From Streptococcus infantarius subsp. infantarius ATCC BAA-102 (GTDB lineage: Bacteria; Bacillota; Bacilli; Lactobacillales; Streptococcaceae): 64,000 bases of DNA. Location of the stretch: assembly GCF_000154985.1 (NCBI RefSeq), contig NZ_DS572692.1, forward strand, positions 186,001 through 250,000, given 5' to 3'. Made by a program: the position numbers and the translations under genes. The notes below the pieces were generated by a model that saw only the letters and a program-made list of their open reading frames with translations, made no database searches and had not been told where the DNA came from. This document shows, in pieces, positions 62,651 through 64,000 of this stretch. Numbering within the stretch: position 1 is the first letter of the stretch; each line of letters starts with the position of its first letter.

Positions 62651-62686
62651 TATCTACTACTCCCTCAAAAAAATTCGGAAAGAAAA

Positions 62687-62777
62687 GGCAAAACTAGCGT
62701 ACACAAAAGGCACTGTGTTTGACGCACAAATGCTTTCTATGCACACTAGGTTTTGCCTACTTAACCAGTAACAATCC
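62687..62777 (-). promoter_or_regulatory. RAT and terminator in the licT leader
   Basis: RAT at 62749-62777 on the minus strand (GGATTGTTACTGGTTAAGTA then GGCAAAACC) overlapping a terminator stem GGCAAAACCTAG with CTAGTTTTGCC (62687-62697) and T-rich tail. A second RAT-controlled leader makes licT autoregulated. Confidence 0.85.
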
Positions 62778-62798
62778 TCTTACTGGTATCCATTTTAC

Positions 62799-62827
62799 CA
62801 AAAATCCCCTTAAAATGAAAGGGGATA
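62799..62827 (-). terminator. Terminator after the ClC gene
   Basis: Stem ATCCCCTT/AAGGGGAT followed by T5 on the minus strand. The T run is directly followed by TGGTAAAAT, a possible -10 for licT. Confidence 0.75.
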
Positions 62828-62849
62828 CAAAAATATTTTACTGACACAA

Positions 62850-64000
62850 TCACATCAATAATTTGCGAATTTTTCCAATTTCTGGTTCATTAACCACCAA
62901 GAAAATTGTATCACCAGCATTTAAAACAGTGCTTCCGCAAACCACTTCAGATTTCTTGCGATGAATCTGTGTTGTAATCAAAACATTTTTAGGGAGAGTC
63001 AAATCGCGAACACGTTTGCCAGCGATTTTATCTGACACGGTTAACTCAATAAGCGTTGGTTCAATAACTTCACGGTCTTTTGGAATGGATAAATTTGCAA
63101 ACATAGCTTCATAGATTGGCTCACCTTTTAGAAGATCCATTACAATGTAAGCTACCAAAGTAACGACTGCAATAGTCATTAATTGTCGGAAATCTCCTAC
63201 CATTTCTGTTACCAAAATAATGGCAGTCAGCGGAGCTTTTGAAATAGCCCCAAAATAACCAGCCATACCAAGAACGAGAAAATTAACAAGGACAGATGTG
63301 CTGATAAAGCCAATTTGGTGCATGCCTAGACCAAAACCAAAACCTAATAATGACCCCAAAGTCAAAATCGGAAGGAAAATCCCACCCGGTAAACCACTAG
63401 CATAACTAAACGTACTCCAAACAAAGCGGATAAGAAAATACAAGCAAATCACTGCAAAAGTCAAATGACTAGTTGACAATGATGTAATCAAGCCATTTCC
63501 ACCACCTAATAATTGTGGGTAGAAATAACCAATTGGCAGAATCAAGATAGCTGCAAAAATACCATAACAATAATTTGGAATATGACAAATTTTGCCTAAG
63601 AAGTCATAAAATAGATCCGCATTCAAGGTTACTTTTTCATAAAGATAACCCATCATGCCTAAAAATGCCCCTAAAAGCAAAAGCATCCAATAATGATGTA
63701 AAGGCAAAATGGCAAGATCACTTGGCATGGCAAGCACAGGCGTCAAACCAAAGATATTTAACGAAATAAAGTTGGCAACCAAGCTTGCAACAAGCGCTGA
63801 AATCCAAACCAAACGTGAAAAATGATGATAGATTTCTTCAAGAACAAAGAGAAGACCTGCAATTGGAGCATTAAAGGCAGCTGACAAACCTGCTGCTGCA
63901 CCACTAGCAATCAAGACACGTTGCTCCATGCGCTGCGCTTTCAATGATTTCGCTACACCTTTTCCAGCCATTGCCCCAAGTTGAATACTTGGACCTTCAC
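62850..64000 (-). CDS. ClC family chloride channel/antiporter, partial
   Basis: The start lies beyond the right edge; 383 codons are present. The anion filter signature GREGP continues at the edge as EGPSIQLGAMAG. The ClC helices carry GLSAAFNAPIAGLLFVLEEI and GLPGGIFLPILTLGSLLG, and the central tyrosine-type region is GAISKAPLTAIILVTEMVG. The last about 75 residues form a TrkA-C/RCK-like domain (IDRTLIELTV type: EPTLIELTVSDKIAGKRV), as in Firmicute ClC-RCK fusions. It exchanges chloride and protons or passes fluoride-like anions. Confidence 0.9.
   Translation of the reverse strand, partial: EGPSIQLGAMAGKGVAKSLKAQRMEQRVLIASGAAAGLSAAFNAPIAGLLFVLEEIYHHFSRLVWISALVASLVANFISLNIFGLTPVLAMPSDLAILPLHHYWMLLLLGAFLGMMGYLYEKVTLNADLFYDFLGKICHIPNYCYGIFAAILILPIGYFYPQLLGGGNGLITSLSTSHLTFAVICLYFLIRFVWSTFSYASGLPGGIFLPILTLGSLLGFGFGLGMHQIGFISTSVLVNFLVLGMAGYFGAISKAPLTAIILVTEMVGDFRQLMTIAVVTLVAYIVMDLLKGEPIYEAMFANLSIPKDREVIEPTLIELTVSDKIAGKRVRDLTLPKNVLITTQIHRKKSEVVCGSTVLNAGDTIFLVVNEPEIGKIRKLLM

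Overview
The window is chromosomal DNA of a low-GC Gram-positive coccus, almost certainly a Streptococcus. The gene set supports this: CiaRH, PepN, a two-ATPase Pst operon ending in PhoU, SpxA with UPF0223 and an inositol phosphatase, PcrA, LicT/BglP and an Rgg regulator. A thiazole-salvage thiamine operon, PdxST and a GBS_Bsp-repeat surface protein, together with many fresh pseudogenes, point to the S. bovis/S. equinus complex (gallolyticus/macedonicus/infantarius group). That species-level call is inference from gene content, not a database match.

Layout. 0-11.4 kb: housekeeping genes on the minus strand: ciaRH, pepN, the pst phosphate operon and an RsmF-type methyltransferase. 11.4-16.3 kb: a frameshifted glutathione reductase with a stray duplicate of its own 3' end, then thioredoxin-like, monooxygenase, ZIP and spx genes. 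16.3-28.9 kb: ribF-truB, a DUF1858/DUF438 pair, a DUF2130 nuclease-like protein beside an orphan HsdS-like protein, an FtsX-type ABC exporter with a divergent TetR regulator, tpx, an AlkD-like repair protein and metY. 28.9-34.0 kb: a seven-gene thiamine-salvage operon behind a TPP riboswitch and terminator; it also holds a HAD phosphatase and a methyltransferase of unknown role. 34.1-36.0 kb: an Rgg regulator and its broken MFS partner. 36-40 kb: pcrA and pdxST, with the divergent MocR-type regulator. 41.5-43.4 kb: a tandem glycine riboswitch in front of an AgcS-type symporter.

43.4-56.2 kb is a sugar and cell-surface region undergoing decay. A 930-codon GBS_Bsp/C39 surface protein carries three in-frame amber codons. 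A GH1 6-phospho-beta-glucosidase carries three in-frame nonsense codons. An AraC regulator is truncated and frameshifted, and an acetyltransferase has two frameshifts. Intact genes lie among them: another GH1 enzyme, an SGNH hydrolase, two HAD phosphatases, an aldo/keto reductase, an SDR, a SemiSWEET and two paralogous small membrane proteins of unknown function. 56.2-64 kb: UbiB-like kinase with a phasin-like partner, an AraC/cupin regulator, the BglP beta-glucoside PTS and LicT (each behind a RAT/terminator), and a ClC channel cut by the right edge.

How the parts work together. Beta-glucosides enter through BglP and are controlled by LicT antitermination and by CcpA (cre sites at bglP and at both GH1 genes). 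The second GH1 gene is dead although its promoter and cre are intact. Cofactor supply is riboswitch- or regulator-controlled (TPP, PdxR). I saw no tRNA, rRNA, CRISPR array, prophage or intact insertion sequence.
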